Source: Brienomyrus brachyistius (lineage: Eukaryota > Chordata > Actinopteri > Osteoglossiformes > Mormyridae). Taken from it: 64,000 bases of DNA. Within the stretch, counting starts at the first letter, position 1; each line of letters starts with the position of its first letter. This document shows, in pieces, positions 37,414 through 49,842 of this stretch. A model generated the notes under the pieces. It was given only the letters and a program-made list of their open reading frames with translations, made no database searches and was not told where the DNA came from. The stretch is from the NCBI RefSeq assembly GCF_023856365.1, contig NC_064544.1, forward strand, positions 24,280,399 through 24,344,398, in the 5' to 3' direction. The position numbers and the translations under genes were made by a program.

Positions 37414-38126
37414 GTTCAGGACCTTCCAGGCTCAGGTGGCCCATTCAAATGGGACTGTCTTTCTCGCGATGGTCCTTCACTCCCCCTGCACTCCCCCCAC
37501 CTGCTGACAGTCACCATGCAGAAGGCAGCTTTCTTCCAAAAACAATCTAGTATAGAAATTGCACTGGCAAAGTAAAAAAAAATATGACCCATGTTTACTG
37601 ATGCACGTCACATCAATAGAAATGAGTCCAGGTGACTGATTGATGACTTATATGGCTAACACGAGGTCAGGGTGGTTAACATTTATTTAAATTAATTCAC
37701 ACTGCTATCCTGCTTGGTGTTGTCCTCATGCAAATAGAACAAAAGGGCAACTCAGAAACAATAGAGGCCTTAAACTGGATTGGCCAGGAGATGAGATACT
37801 GCACACTTGTCAGTAATTGGTGGAAATGCATAATGTAAACGTCACAAAGCAGATAGCGCCTGGGCCAGTGATATGGCCGAGCAAAATGCCCTGTCTTCAA
37901 AGGGATGTCAAACGCATCAGCCCAGATTCCCATGAATGCTCACACATCTGTCAGCCAGCGGGTGGGTGCCATTACCTGTTCTTGCATGCTGAGAAATGGC
38001 ATAAAGCAGCGAACAAAGCCCACGGGCATGCAAATCAGGAACAGGTCTTTCGGGATCTCAGTCCGCGGTATGGGGAAAAGCAGATAGTCAGAGCACCAAT
38101 CAGATGAAGCTTCCAATTCATCTATA

Positions 38127-38752
38127 CAGTAAGTCTACATGCACAGCTAAGTCCAACTACGATTATTGCATGACTAAGCCATTTAATTGGAGTACTGTCC
38201 TTCTCCCAGGATACATGCACGGGAGGGGAATTGATTTATTGATGGAAGTATGAACGAATAGGTGGTGATATGGCTCCTTTCGCTTGTTAGTATTGGGCTT
38301 TTTCTGGTTGACCTATTGCGTCACAGACGTAAAAAATAAAATTCCATTCCAGTGTCAGTACCAGTTTTTACACTGGTGTAAAACCTACACCTTGAAGTAT
38401 CATAAGTACCAAAAGCAAGGTGCCTGGTGTGGTGGAAATGAACCCTTAGTTGAGCTGTCAGTTGGACAGTTTAACAGCATTGTACATTTTAAACGTGCTG
38501 TACATTCTCTGTTACTTCTGGGTCAAAGCCGTGGGGTGGGGGGGAGAACTGCCTATGCCAGTTTTAGTCCGACTGAACATTTACATGCAGGAGTAAATCA
38601 ACTCCCAGTCGCATTATGTGGGTGTCTTAGTCCAACTTTTAGAAAATCCATGTAGTACAGTTTCAACTGGACTAACATGTTTTCATGTACTTTCAGTTTC
38701 AGTTGAACTAACACAATAATTCAATTATCTTAGTGTGCATGTAGATGTACTG
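38127..38752 (+). mobile_element. non-autonomous inverted-repeat element, copy 1 (626 bp)
   Basis: The ends pair as inverted repeats: left CAGTAAGTCTACATGCACAG and right, reverse-complemented, CAGTACATCTACATGCACAC, both continuing CTAAG. TATA flanks both sides, a possible 4-bp target duplication (or TA). It lacks coding capacity. It matches both sides of the element at 40486-41776 but lacks that copy's central part. Confidence 0.8.
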
Positions 38753-40159
38753 TATACAGTATGCTGCCGGTGCTGTGCTGCAGTTGGCCATATTTGGTCT
38801 TAAAATATGAGCTTTGCGGTTGATCTCAGGTGCCTTACATAACTTGTTAGATTAACAGAGCCTTTCATGCTGCTCGATCCAACCCTCAACATCTTGAGCT
38901 CAGCATATATACTACTACTGGTAATTGAAGCAGTGATACATGTGCGGTTATGGGTGAAATAGCAGTACACTGAGCAGACTCGAAAAACCGGCTTTTGTCT
39001 TGTATGTTTTGAGCTGTTTACTCTATACTGTATACCTCAATGACTTACCTTACAGGGAGTAACAGCAAAGCTGCTCCAGAATAAAACATCAAAGATTTTC
39101 TCTGGGTTGTCGTAACTTAAAAGCGTGACATTCCAAAGTCAGAGGACTTCCTCTCTAGCTTTCATTCAAGGTTTGTGAGGCCATATTAGTGTGTATCACA
39201 CTCTCACCCTTAGTGTGAGGGTGTCTGCTTTTGTATGCAGTGGAATACAGGGATAAGCTCTCTCACTGTGGAGGAAAGATTACAGAGTGATACAGGTTTA
39301 CTGTGTTTTGGCAACTTTCAAAACTGAAGGTGAGCTACGCATAAGAGACTACTTTAAACAAATGGGTCAAGGGTTTGACGTTTTCATAGAACAGTGTCCC
39401 CAACATAATCCACCCAATAGCACAAAGAGTCTCACAGCCAAGGCAGATCGATCAAAAAGGGAATATTATCCTATTAGAGTATGAGCGCAGTGGATTTATC
39501 CGCCCCAGGAAAGTCTGTCATTAGGTTACTACATCCAGGCCAGCCCTCTTGGAGGGACAACAGGGGAAGCTGTGCTGGGCTGGGTAGGAGTAGCTACCCC
39601 AGCGTGACTGCATCAAGAATAACTAGGCTTAATGTACTTTAGGCATAAGGTTATTCTAAAGGATGCCAGATCCCACTCTCTCTGCAGCCTAAATGGATGG
39701 ACAAGTTGGCCCAAAACACAGCATAGGACTCTCCGACCCTGCAAACACATGCTGTGTTTCACCGCTGATACCATTGTTCTGTCAACCTGCCAGGTTCCCA
39801 GAAAGTGTGGAGATGGCGGTTTCATGTGAGGAATGCCAACTGTCTTAGCATTAGCAAGGCTACAACAGCCATTAGCATCTCCAATATCCCTACAGCCAAA
39901 AAGCTTTTGTTTGCTGCTCTTGCTAGACTATAGGACTGTGAATCCTGAACCTGAATGAGAAACAATTGGGTGTTTCACCTGAGGAAATCCTCATGCCAGA
40001 GGCGATCAGAAATGAGTCATTTGACTTTTATCCTAGTTAGTTCCTGGGTAATAAATATGCTTCAATAGCTTTTCAGCACTTTCAGAATAGATCCAGAGGT
40101 CAAAAGCACAGTTTAGGTGTCGGTGCTCTACAAACCAATAAACAAACAAACAATATAAT

Positions 40160-40470
40160 AATAGCCAGTAGCACTGTGGTCTCAAACTACCAGGACTGGG
40201 CATCCATTCATATCCCACCCCCATTCAATATAGGTGAAGTTTGCATGTTCGCCGAGATTCACATGGCAGTCCCACAGCTTATTTGATTTCTTGCCAGAGT
40301 CTAGAGGCTTGCAGCGAATCTGTGTCTCTAAATTTCACATAGTTTAATGCAGGTATCCCAGTGTGTGCCCTGCAATGCACCAGCATCCTCCACTTTCTTC
40401 CACCCGAGTTCTCCTGAGGTGGGTCCTAATTCCCCCCCTCCCCCCCAGCAACCTTGTAACAGCTGAAACA
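40160..40470 (-). repeat. interspersed repeat fragment (TTTGCATGTTC...CCTGCAATG type)
   Basis: It contains GTGAAGTTTGCATGTTCGCC, CCCAGTGTGTGCCCTGCAAT and GAGTTCTCCTGAGGTGGGTC, blocks typical of a fish repeat that seems to be the reverse orientation of the one at 13975-14325. The family is not named. Confidence 0.5.
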
Positions 40471-40485
40471 TGGATGAATAACAAA

Positions 40486-41776
40486 CTGTACGTTTACATG
40501 CACAGCTAAGCCAAGCGATGGTTATAGCTCGACTGCACTATTTAATCAAACTACCGTCCTTGTCCCAGTATACATGCACAGGAGAGGAATCGATTAATTG
40601 ACTGAAGTATGTCAGACTCCACTACAATAGATAGCGATATGGCTCCTTTCATTTTGTTAGTATTGGCCATTTTCAGGTTGAAATATTACTTCACAGACAC
40701 ATAAAAAAATAATAAAATTAACAATAATGGGTGACAAATGAAGTTATTCAAGGTTTAACAGATACAACAAAAGCAGGATAGCAGAACAAGAAATAAATTT
40801 TGTATAAATATTGTAAATATTTTTCAAATATTGCTATGTGATTTTGTTGTAAGAAATATTGAGGCATTCATGTATATAATATAAATTTTTCACAAACTCG
40901 TCTAGGCATGATTTAAACAGCAAGGATGAAAATTATTATGACTATCTGGGAGAATGTATGCAACGCTGATGCAAAAGCAGCGGAGGTACACTTTAAACTG
41001 ATTTTTAAACACATAGTAGATAATGTTAAAAATGAATAGTTATTAAAATGGCAAAACTTGCTAAGTTTTTTTTTCCTTTGAGGGAGGAAAAATGTTTTAA
41101 TGAGACTTAAACTCCCTGCACTATAATATTTGTCCCAAATTGAAGGTGAGAAAAAGCCTAATCTTAATGTAGCTGACTAGCAATGTAAAAATTGAATCTG
41201 CATAACATGCGATGTTGGCATTAATATCCCATGTTATCCAGTCCTACTACAGCCATTTTTTGAAGTCAGTACAAAATACCCCGTCTCCCACTGTGATGTC
41301 ATCTGGCACCAGTACCAGTTTTTGTGGCAGCAACAACACCTTGAAGTACCGTACTTTTGGTACCTTCTTGAAGTACCAAAAGTACGGTACCTGGTGCGGT
41401 GGAAACGCGCCCTTCAGTCAAGTGGTGAATTGGACAGCTTTACAGGGCTGTACATTTTGTAAGTGCTGTACATCCTCTGCTCTGCTCCAAGCTTCTTCTG
41501 TGTACCAGCATCTTCTGTTACTTCCGGGTCAAAGCTGTGGGGGGGACCTGTGTAGCATCCGCAGAGCGCCTAGGCCAGTTTGAGTCCGATTGAACGTATA
41601 CATGCAGGTGTAAATCCACTCCCGCTTGCCTTATCTGGGTGTCTTAGTTCAACTTCTAGAAGTTCAATTTAGTGCAATTTCAGTGGGACTAACATCACTA
41701 CATGTACTTTAAAAGTCCGGTTTTAGTCAGACTAACACAATAATTCGATTTTCTTAGTGTGCATGTAAACATACTG
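40486..41776 (+). mobile_element. non-autonomous inverted-repeat element, copy 2 (about 1.29 kb)
   Basis: Left end CTGTACGTTTACATGCACAG and right end, reverse-complemented, CAGTATGTTTACATGCACAC, both with CTAAG, match the ends of 38127-38752. The inner part (about 40720-41290) is absent from copy 1 and partly matches the minus strand of 47751-48070. A perfect 18-bp inverted repeat, GTACCGTACTTTTGGTAC, lies at 41346-41363 and 41373-41390. No transposase was recognised. Confidence 0.75.
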
Positions 41777-43615
41777 ACTGACAATAATACCATTATTTCT
41801 GATTGCAAGAGCTTCCAAAATAAAATCCGCTTATAAAGAAAATGCCTCAGAGGTGTTTTCACGTCCTGATATGGAGGTGAGCACAGCAGAAGTGCGAGCT
41901 TTCCACTGTGGACCACACCTAACAGAGACGCAGTAACAGTGGCAACCTGCCCTGGCCAAACGCACGGCGTAGGAAGTGACTCAGCACTGAAAAAGTGAGC
42001 AGCAGAGGGACGAGAGAACTCCAGCCTGGAAGATTGTAGAATAAATACTATAGAGGCCAAACGAATGTTTAGCTACATAAACACAATGAAAAGGATCGCA
42101 AAGTTAACAGAATGGAAACATTATTTTTATTATTTCATTTAACAGTACTCAGTAAATATAAAGCTCAGGCCAGGGTTTTTTTGGCCATTTTATTGCAAGC
42201 CGGGCCATTTATAGGAACCAGGTGTAAACTGCTCATGTTTGCCTGACGAAGTAAACACAAGGGGATGGGAATGAACAATCTGGCCTACATCTAGACCTGA
42301 AGCTGCTTCAATTCCGAATTTATAAACCAATTTGATATCGACAGATAAACAAAGAAATTCCCAAATGGTGACATAATGCCTTTCAAACTACTCAAAAAGT
42401 ACATTCAAGTGTAGATCTATACACAAATTACTAGAGTCTTCCCAGTCCAACCTCAGAACTGGTGCCAAGACAAAGTTGGGTCATCCAGAGAAATACTTAT
42501 GTCAAAATAATACTTCAGCATAAAACAATAATCAATCGATCTAGTCTGGAGGTTGGTCCAGTCTGCATTTTCTTGGATTTATGAGAGCGAGACTTATAGA
42601 AATAACACTGCGGGGGTCTGAGAAATGTGATCAGCATGAAAAAGAATCCAAAAGTCCTTTCATCCAGTTCTGTTGGGTGGGGCGGGGGCCTTGTTTTAAT
42701 AGATTAATGGCAGTTTGGTGCAGGGGCTGGCTGAAATGTCATTTAGTATTACCGAGCCTAACCAGACTTCAAACAAAGCTGAAATGAAATGGCTGCAGTG
42801 AGGTTCAAAAAGGACTGTGGGTATTAGATTTTAAAATTAAAATATATACATAAAATATCACAGAAGTTTGCTTTCTGAATCTAGGCCCATTTGCTAGTGT
42901 AAATGAAATTATTTACATGTTTTGTATTTTCTCTATCAACAACACATTTCAAATTTTCCTTTTCAACCAAAATGTAGTGCAGTGTAAGATAAACTGATTA
43001 TAAAAGCAGGCTTTTTCCAAAACACTGAAATCCTTCCAACATTAAAAACTAAAGACAGCACCACCCATATTTGATAACAGCACATTTTTTCTCCATAAAT
43101 ATTTAAAGCAGTACACACTCAGACCTTCTTTTTTAAGCATTCCTACAAGCACTTCAAAGTGCCAGATCTTTCCATTAGCTGTGCTGTCTGTGGCGAGCCA
43201 ACAAAATAATTACTCCGGCAAACGACTGTGAGTCATTCCCCTGCACCAGCACTGGGGGCACTTTGACAGCACGTCTGGGGGGTGTTATTCCTGCTGTCCA
43301 TCAAAGCAGAAGGGAGGGACGACACTAGGACTGGAGCTGGTATCCAGTGTTGTCTTTCAAACAGTGTGTGTGAGGTGTTCCTAAAAGTGATGAGCGTGTA
43401 TGTTTCTGTGTGTGCGCTTGTGTTGCTGGTTAATTTAAGGCTTATCAGGTATGTTTTTTCTGGGCTATCACTCAAAAAGTCACCCCCGGCTTTTCCCCCC
43501 AGTGCTCCTGTGCTCCTTTTCGGCCAACAGGGAATCAACCTCTTTGAGTGGTGGTAAACACCACCACTGATCATATGCAGCGTTTGATGTCACTGGGAAT
43601 GGACACATGAGTATG

Positions 43616-43648
43616 TGAGTGAGTGAGTGAGTGAGTGAGTGAGTGAGT
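43616..43648. repeat. (GTGA)n microsatellite
   Basis: About eight tandem GAGT/GTGA tetranucleotides. Confidence 0.93.
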
Positions 43649-44256
43649 ATGTATGTGAGTATTTACACACAGATGCACCTGTCCTTCTCTGCAAATGCAT
43701 CTATCGAGAATCAGTACTCTGAAGGACAAGACTGAGGACACAAGTCAAGTGCCATCATCCCCACAGGCCTCAGAACAACGGATGAGAGCAGCCATACGTG
43801 TCGCTCCACGCATGCTAGATGGCCAGCTGCTGAGGTCACATGTGTTGGTCACAGCTCAAAGAAGTGCCTAACGTCAGAAATGGCCAGGCAAAGAGGAAGC
43901 GAGAGCGTGAGGCGTCCTGCTGTGGAGCCGCTCAAGGGGACGCAAAGCTCCTCAAGTAGAACCAGCATAATTAGCCGAATTTTGGCCTTGAGAGTATAAA
44001 TTGGCCCAGTGCACATGGACCCCAGTGAGCGATCAGAGGACATGGACGCAAACAAGCTTCTGCTAAAGAAGATCATAGCACTGAGACGGGCCTGGTCCTG
44101 GATCTCAAAGAGAGGGCTCGGACAATCATGTTTCCTCAACTCTCAGGGCTGCCTCTTCATAACACCCCCTGTAATCTTCTAGAAGCCATGGGCATTTCTG
44201 CCGGCCTTGGAAGCTCACCTTCTTTAGTTTGACCACTACCTAGCCATCACACCTAG

Positions 44257-44278
44257 CCCCCCCCCCCCCCCCCCCCCC
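44257..44278. repeat. poly-C run (22 C)
   Basis: Twenty-two consecutive C on the plus strand. Confidence 0.85.
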
Positions 44279-44734
44279 GCACCCCCAAACTTAAAATTCA
44301 GTATCCTTAAAGGAATTCACCAGCAAGCTTGCATGGGAGAAAGATGATGAATTTCATATTCACCAAGATTTTGACATTATGGGGGTGTGCTCTATAGCAT
44401 TTGGGTGCTCCCATTGCTGGATCCCCCTGATATATCCCACCAGAATGGTCCTGGGGGTCGGCCAAAAACCAAGGACAAACCTCACCTGTCTGAAGGCATC
44501 TGAGTCTGATCATCAAAGACCTCCATGGCCAAAGATCACACGATGCCCCGGCTATCTATTAAGGCTAAAACTTTGTGTAGGAAAAGGGTAGGGGTGTCAT
44601 CCAGAGAAAGCAATCCATCCAATGGCGCCATCAACCTCTTCAGACGGCAAAAATGTCCTCGGAAAAGGTAGCTGGACTGACCATATTCACCTCAAAGCAC
44701 GACAAGCCTCATAACATACGCTATCCCAGCAAAA

Positions 44735-45245
44735 ACCAATTAACGGCAGCGGCCCGGTAGGCCATTAGAGATGGTAATGCAATGCCGGGCTTCAGGGGAT
44801 TTCGGCTTTGAATAGAGTTGATGAAGGGCTTCCTTTTTTGCATACCAATGGATTGTGGGATTGCCATTGACCCGCAGCATCCTACCGTCGAAGCGCCAAC
44901 ACCTCTGACAAAGAACTGCTTTAGTATTCCTGAGTTACAAAGTGTAACAAAAACAGCCCGGAAAATGTTAGCCTTAAAGCAGCCTGAAATATTACACGGC
45001 CGCATATATTTTTTAAAAGCCGACAACTCAGCGATACCGGTCTTATGGCCCTTTAAAAAATTTACCTGAGACTTAAATTTTTCACATAAAAGCTGCTTTT
45101 TTTGCTAATAAATAGCCAGCTTCTCGCTCATGAATATACAGAGAGTTTCATTACAAGTGCCGCTCTGGATATGGCTCCATTTAAATTCGGCACGATAAAA
45201 CAAGGTGTTTTCAGCCCTTCAAAAGGCACCAATCAATGCAGCGTG
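44735..45245. promoter_or_regulatory. candidate conserved non-coding element (enhancer-like)
   Basis: About 500 bases of non-repetitive sequence with intact CpGs among AT-rich homeobox-like motifs: GCCATTAGAGATGGTAATG, TTTGCATACCAATGG, GCTAATAAATAG, CTCGCTCATGAATATAC and CACCAATCAATG (PBX/HOX-like). No open frame makes sense here. Its look matches deeply conserved intronic elements of neural genes, but that is inference. Confidence 0.35.
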
Positions 45246-45644
45246 GTGCTGTTTGCACACATCTTTGTTCTGTCCTAATTGTAGAGAACCGTAAAGGGAA
45301 AGCTTGACCTCTGAGTGTCTGTCTGTGTGTTTGTAATGGGTGGGGTGGGAGTATGGGTGGGCAGTAACACTGGAAATAACTTCATATGGCACTGAATCAG
45401 ACACTTTCCAATATGCATGTTGACTAAGCAGCTATGTCAGGCTGTGGTCTGGGGGCTGGGCCCCTCTTTTGAGGATGAGTGTACACACAAACAAAAGATA
45501 TGCGCAAATCACATGAAAGGACCCTGGGCTGCATTGCCTACCTCGTGTTCTATTAAATACCTAGCATGTCGCTCCTATGGCGAATCACAGGGCAGGGCAG
45601 GGCACTCTGTGCTCCTTTTTATTTATTTTTTTTTCATCTTCTTG

Positions 45645-45880
45645 GGCCAGCATGTGGCTCAGTGGGCTAAGCCTGTGTGCCTGTAATCAGAAGGTCCCCA
45701 GTTCAAACCCAGCCTCAGCATGTTTGTAGGGCCTTGAGCAAGGCCTTTAACCCCCCAGCTCCCAGCGCACCACTACAGATGGCAGCCCTTCACAGACAAC
45801 TTACTCTACAGGAGCAAGTTGAGGGAGCTGTAATGACGATTTCCCCACGGGGGTCAATGAAGTATCAGTTATTATTATTT
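45645..45880 (+). mobile_element. tRNA-derived SINE
   Basis: The head resembles a tRNA promoter, with A box TGGCTCAGTGGGC (45655-45667) and B box AGTTCAAACCC (about 45700-45710) about 45 bases apart. The body contains CCTTGAGCAAGGCCTTTAACC, a block shared by many fish SINEs. It ends AATGAAGTATCAGTTATTATT, an (ATT)n tail of the kind copied by L2/RTE-like LINE machinery. It is probably a fossil copy, since the head diverges from any tRNA. Confidence 0.85.
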
Positions 45881-45984
45881 AACCCACCAACAGTGTGTTT
45901 TATCTTGCTCACATGCCCCTACACCACGCATCTGCCACCCGGTGCCACTTCCTTCATTTCCTGATCCTTTCGGCACTGTGCGGG

Positions 45985-46192
45985 ACTGTGGGGGACCCTT
46001 CCATGGTGGACTGTGGGGGACCCTTCCATGGTGGACTGTGGGGGACCCTTCCATGGTGGACTGTGGGGGACCCTTCCATGGTGGATTGTGGGGGACCCTT
46101 CCATGGTGGACTGTGGGGGACCCTTCCATGGTGGACTGTGGAGGGCCCTTCCATGGTGGACTGTGGGGGACCCTTCCATGGTGGATTGTGGG
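45985..46192. repeat. 25-bp minisatellite, 8 units
   Basis: Units start at 45996, 46021, 46046, 46071, 46096, 46121, 46146 and 46171, each with CCCTTCCATGGTGGACTGTG followed by GGGGA. They are nearly identical, so expansion is recent. It opens Gly/Trp/Pro-rich frames on both strands that are not genes. Confidence 0.97.
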
Positions 46193-47098
46193 GGGCACCT
46201 TGGAGACGGGACGCCTCGGGGGGCGGAGCGGATGTCGAAGCTCTCTCATGGTCTGGGAGAGACGCCGTCGGCTTCAGTGGCCAGACAGGCCCGCCTTGAG
46301 AGGGCTGAAATGTCCCTTTTATGCCCTAAATGCCCCTTTTATGCTGCCCTTGATCGTGCACCCCCCCACCCCACTTTGCACCAATCCAACCCCCACCACA
46401 CACATCACTGACTTCCAAGTCAAAAGAGCCATTCTACTGCTTTAATAATAGTGCCTATTGTAGCCAGTTAATATGACGCTCAATAAGGTTTGTGGCATCT
46501 GGGTCACCTTGCGCACAGCACCCCGGTTTGGGGGGTGGAGGGGCAGGTCGGGGTCACACTGCCTCCATGACACACTTCTGAGTCGTCGTGGCCTGGCTTG
46601 ACTCGGAGAATCTGCATTTATGCAAAAGTGCAAAACATGAGGATCTACAAACCTTGACTTCATTTCTTCCTTTCATGCTGCTTTCCTTTTCTTAAGAGAT
46701 GTGCTACATATGCACACAGCAGCAGTGCAAAAAAAAACAGAGCGCCGAGAAAAACAAGGATGGTCAGTCAGGAGTGATGGCGGAGAAACGCTCATTCCCA
46801 TCACCGCTACCATTCCAAGACCATCCACTCTCCAGCAACCTTGAATCAAGGTTGCCCCACTTTCACTCAGGCCAGGATGACTCGCCCCATGCGAGCAGCA
46901 CCATGAGAGAATCCATCTCTCACAGCAGACAACACCACAAACCCGCCAACTTTATCTTATCGAAGATCACTGTTTGTCTTTGGCTTTACTTCAACAAAAG
47001 AGTAGATTTCAAATATCTACAAATGTATTGCTAAACTGGTTCAACCTTTCATTAGTACTCTTTTTCAAGAACATTAAACAGCTTCCACCTACTTGTTG

Positions 47099-47120
47099 TT
47101 TTTTTTTTTTTTTTTTTTTT
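47099..47120. repeat. poly-T run (22 T)
   Basis: Uninterrupted T run, poly-A in the pcdh7 transcript. Confidence 0.85.
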
Positions 47121-47750
47121 AATTTTGTGGTTCCCTCCAGGCCAAAATATTTCCATAAAAGCCTTGCAACAAAGTTCACCTCACCTCAAAAAACAGACCT
47201 ACATGAGTCGGAAGGTGCCTGAATGTGTCTGGGGCACACTCTGGGGTGTCCTCACTGGGGGAATACCAAAGGAGTGAACAAAACACCTCCTACACATCTA
47301 ACCCTAATAACAATAGCAAGAGATATTCCTGTAATAATAACGTATTATAGCAACTGCTGAATATAAATATTTTTAAGCATACTGATTGAGTTTATGGCTA
47401 GCACACAGACATGGGGCCTTTGTGAAGCTTGGGGGTATGGGAGAGATTTAATAGGTATCACCACAAGTGCATTCTGCTCTAAATCAAGGAGTGATTTATT
47501 ATTCAGCTGCTGGCATGATTTTATTTATCTGTTAATAGGTTTGAGAAACCGCATGCACAGTGGTCAGGCATCTAAGCTCTATGATGTAAAGATGGCGATT
47601 CACTATGTCCAGACTGTGGTATTTTCAGGCAGCACAAACAGTGCGTAATTTCCCACTCCCAAAATGGAGCACGATTGTCACAGATCTGCTGTGCTGTCAT
47701 TTTCTTTGCTCATTGTGAGCTACTACTGTACATATTAGTCACATTATAAA

Positions 47751-48470
47751 TCATGTCACACAAAGTGTGTTTTTCCACAGCATCATGTGCCATACATTTG
47801 GTACTTTCAGAAAGTACCAAACATATGGTACTTCAAGGTCTTGGTTTTCCACTAGCTTAAAAATTGGTACCGGCCCAAAGGACATCAGAATTTGAGGCAG
47901 GGTATTTTGTACATTATAGGACTGGACGACATGCAACATTAATATGTTTAAAAATCAGTTAAATTTTTTACCTCCGCCGTTTTTGCAAACGTGCTGCATG
48001 CGATCACCATTGCAATAAAAATTGTAATTGTAATAATTTTCATCCTTGCCGTTTAAATCACGGTGAACGGTTTCAGAGAAAATTATGAAGCATGCTATAA
48101 GCATGTTGTTTTAGTATATTTGATGAAAAACTTATTCTCATACTTTTTTTCTTGTCATGCTATCTGGATATTTTTCTTTTGTATATTTTTACAACCAAAT
48201 CACTTTTTTTTTTTTACTTTATTTATTAGTTTTCTGATTTCAAAACTGTTTTCATGGTGATGTTTTTATTGTGTTTCAGAGGCAGGCTATTTGCATAATC
48301 AATCAACAAAGAAAGTCCCACCCCAAAGTACCGAAGTACCAAAGAAGTACCCAAGTTGGTTTGGCACTTTGGGTACTGGAACTTCTGGTACTGTCAATGG
48401 AAAAGGAAAAGTACCGAAAGTACCATACCAAAAGTACCATACATTGTGCGGTGGAAAAGCCCCCAAAGAC
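47751..48470. mobile_element. inverted-repeat element related to the 40.5-kb copy
   Basis: The left end has GTTTTTCCACAGCATCATG and CCATACATTTGGTACTTTC; the right end, reverse-complemented, has GCTTTTCCACCGCACAATG and the same GGTAC-rich hairpins, giving inverted ends. The minus strand of 47751-48070 matches 40906-41410 (shared AAGGATGAAAATTATTA, GCGGAGGTA and CTGATTTTTAAACA). There is a small stem-loop, GGTACTTTC/GAAAGTACC, at 47800-47818. No coding capacity. Confidence 0.65.
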
Positions 48471-48939
48471 CACCATCCAGCTGCCCAAAAAATGCTCTGC
48501 TGTGTGCTTAAACTGGTCATTATGGAGGATAGCACAGAGCATACAGAGTCTGGCCCAGAGTCAGACCCAGGGCGAGGTCCGTCACTGAGGCATGACACCA
48601 GCACTTGAGGTTAGGGAATCGCAGAAAGGAGCATGTATCAGCCCAAGGCCCAGAACACAGGTAAACAGCTTCACGACAAATTACAAACACAAAAAATAAA
48701 CATGTCTACAGCAGAAGCACGGCAGTGGAATGGGTCACGGGCACACGAGAGCCTGGCGTGAGAGGACTCAAGGAGCAATTTAATGCAGAAGCCTGATAAA
48801 TATTTCAAGTGGAAAGAATGAATTACGAAAAATGACCCCAAGGTCTTCCCTTTCAGAAAACCAAAAGCTAATCGGCAAACACAACAAACCAGGTGCCCTC
48901 CGCAGAGTCACCCTGTTCCCATCCCCATAAAATATGGAG

Positions 48940-49070
48940 GACAATTTTTAGCATTGTTCTCCTGCGGCTTCCTAGAATTGGGAGGCGTGGCCGTAATTAA
49001 TGTAAATCTGCATGGAATGCCTTCTCGTTAACGGGATGTATAAGGCAGAGCGAATGAGGGTGTGGTAAGG
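48940..49070. promoter_or_regulatory. candidate conserved non-coding element
   Basis: CGTAATTAATGTAAATCTGC, then CATGGAATGCC (TEAD-like) and CTCGTTAACGGG. Unique sequence, no coding signal. A weak, motif-based suggestion. Confidence 0.22.
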
Positions 49071-49820
49071 CCTATGCTTCCCCCACCCCCTCATGGGACA
49101 ATACCCTGCTTAACACCCATTCCCAAGCCTCATACACGCAGAGCTATGGGACGCCTTAGCTTGTGACCCAGAAGGTATCATGTGGCACCACAGTGCACAA
49201 ACCACTTCCATCTGGGAGCCTTGAAGAACATAATCTGCTTCATGGGCACAAGATGAACAGAAGGAACATATAGGAAAGATATGAAATAAAGTAAATAAAA
49301 TGCACGGGGAAAAAAACTGGAAAAATAACTGTAAGGAGAAAGAAATTATATTTCAAATATGAGAGAGGGAAGAAAATTAAAATTAAAATGCGGCATGCAA
49401 TGAGCAAGTAGGAGCATAAGCGTCTAATAGTCAGGCCTGGCTCTGGTACAGCACTCGCTGAGGGCTGGACTTGTGTTGGGGGTAAGGGGGTTGAGGGGCC
49501 AGGCTAGCAGGTACCGTCTTGTGGGTCGATAGGCCTGTATGTGTCCTAGGGGAACTAAAGGGTTTTGTCAGGGTGTTTAGTAAGAACAGGGGCGCTGAGT
49601 ACCGTGATCAGCCTAAAGCAGCGAACAAGAAGCTGGCAGAAAAATCCCAGGATTAATTCAGCGGCACGGGAACAATGACCCGGGAATGCCGAATTTAGGC
49701 CTGCTCCGGGCCCCCGGGACAAGTTGCACTCATGACCCTCATCTTACGCTGCTTCACCTTCTGTTAATTGATTCTTGTATGAAATCTCTGTGTAGGGGGC
49801 CTGGATAGTGGGACAGAAGA

Positions 49821-49842
49821 CACACACACACACACACACACA
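49821..49842. repeat. (CA)n microsatellite
   Basis: Uninterrupted CA array. Confidence 0.93.

Noticed and set aside
45650..45725. A functional tRNA gene
   Set aside because: A and B boxes are present but the rest does not fold as a tRNA, and the body and (ATT)n tail show it is a SINE.
45895..46445. Several 60-167 codon Gly/Trp/Pro-rich frames on both strands
   Set aside because: All arise from the 25-bp minisatellite.
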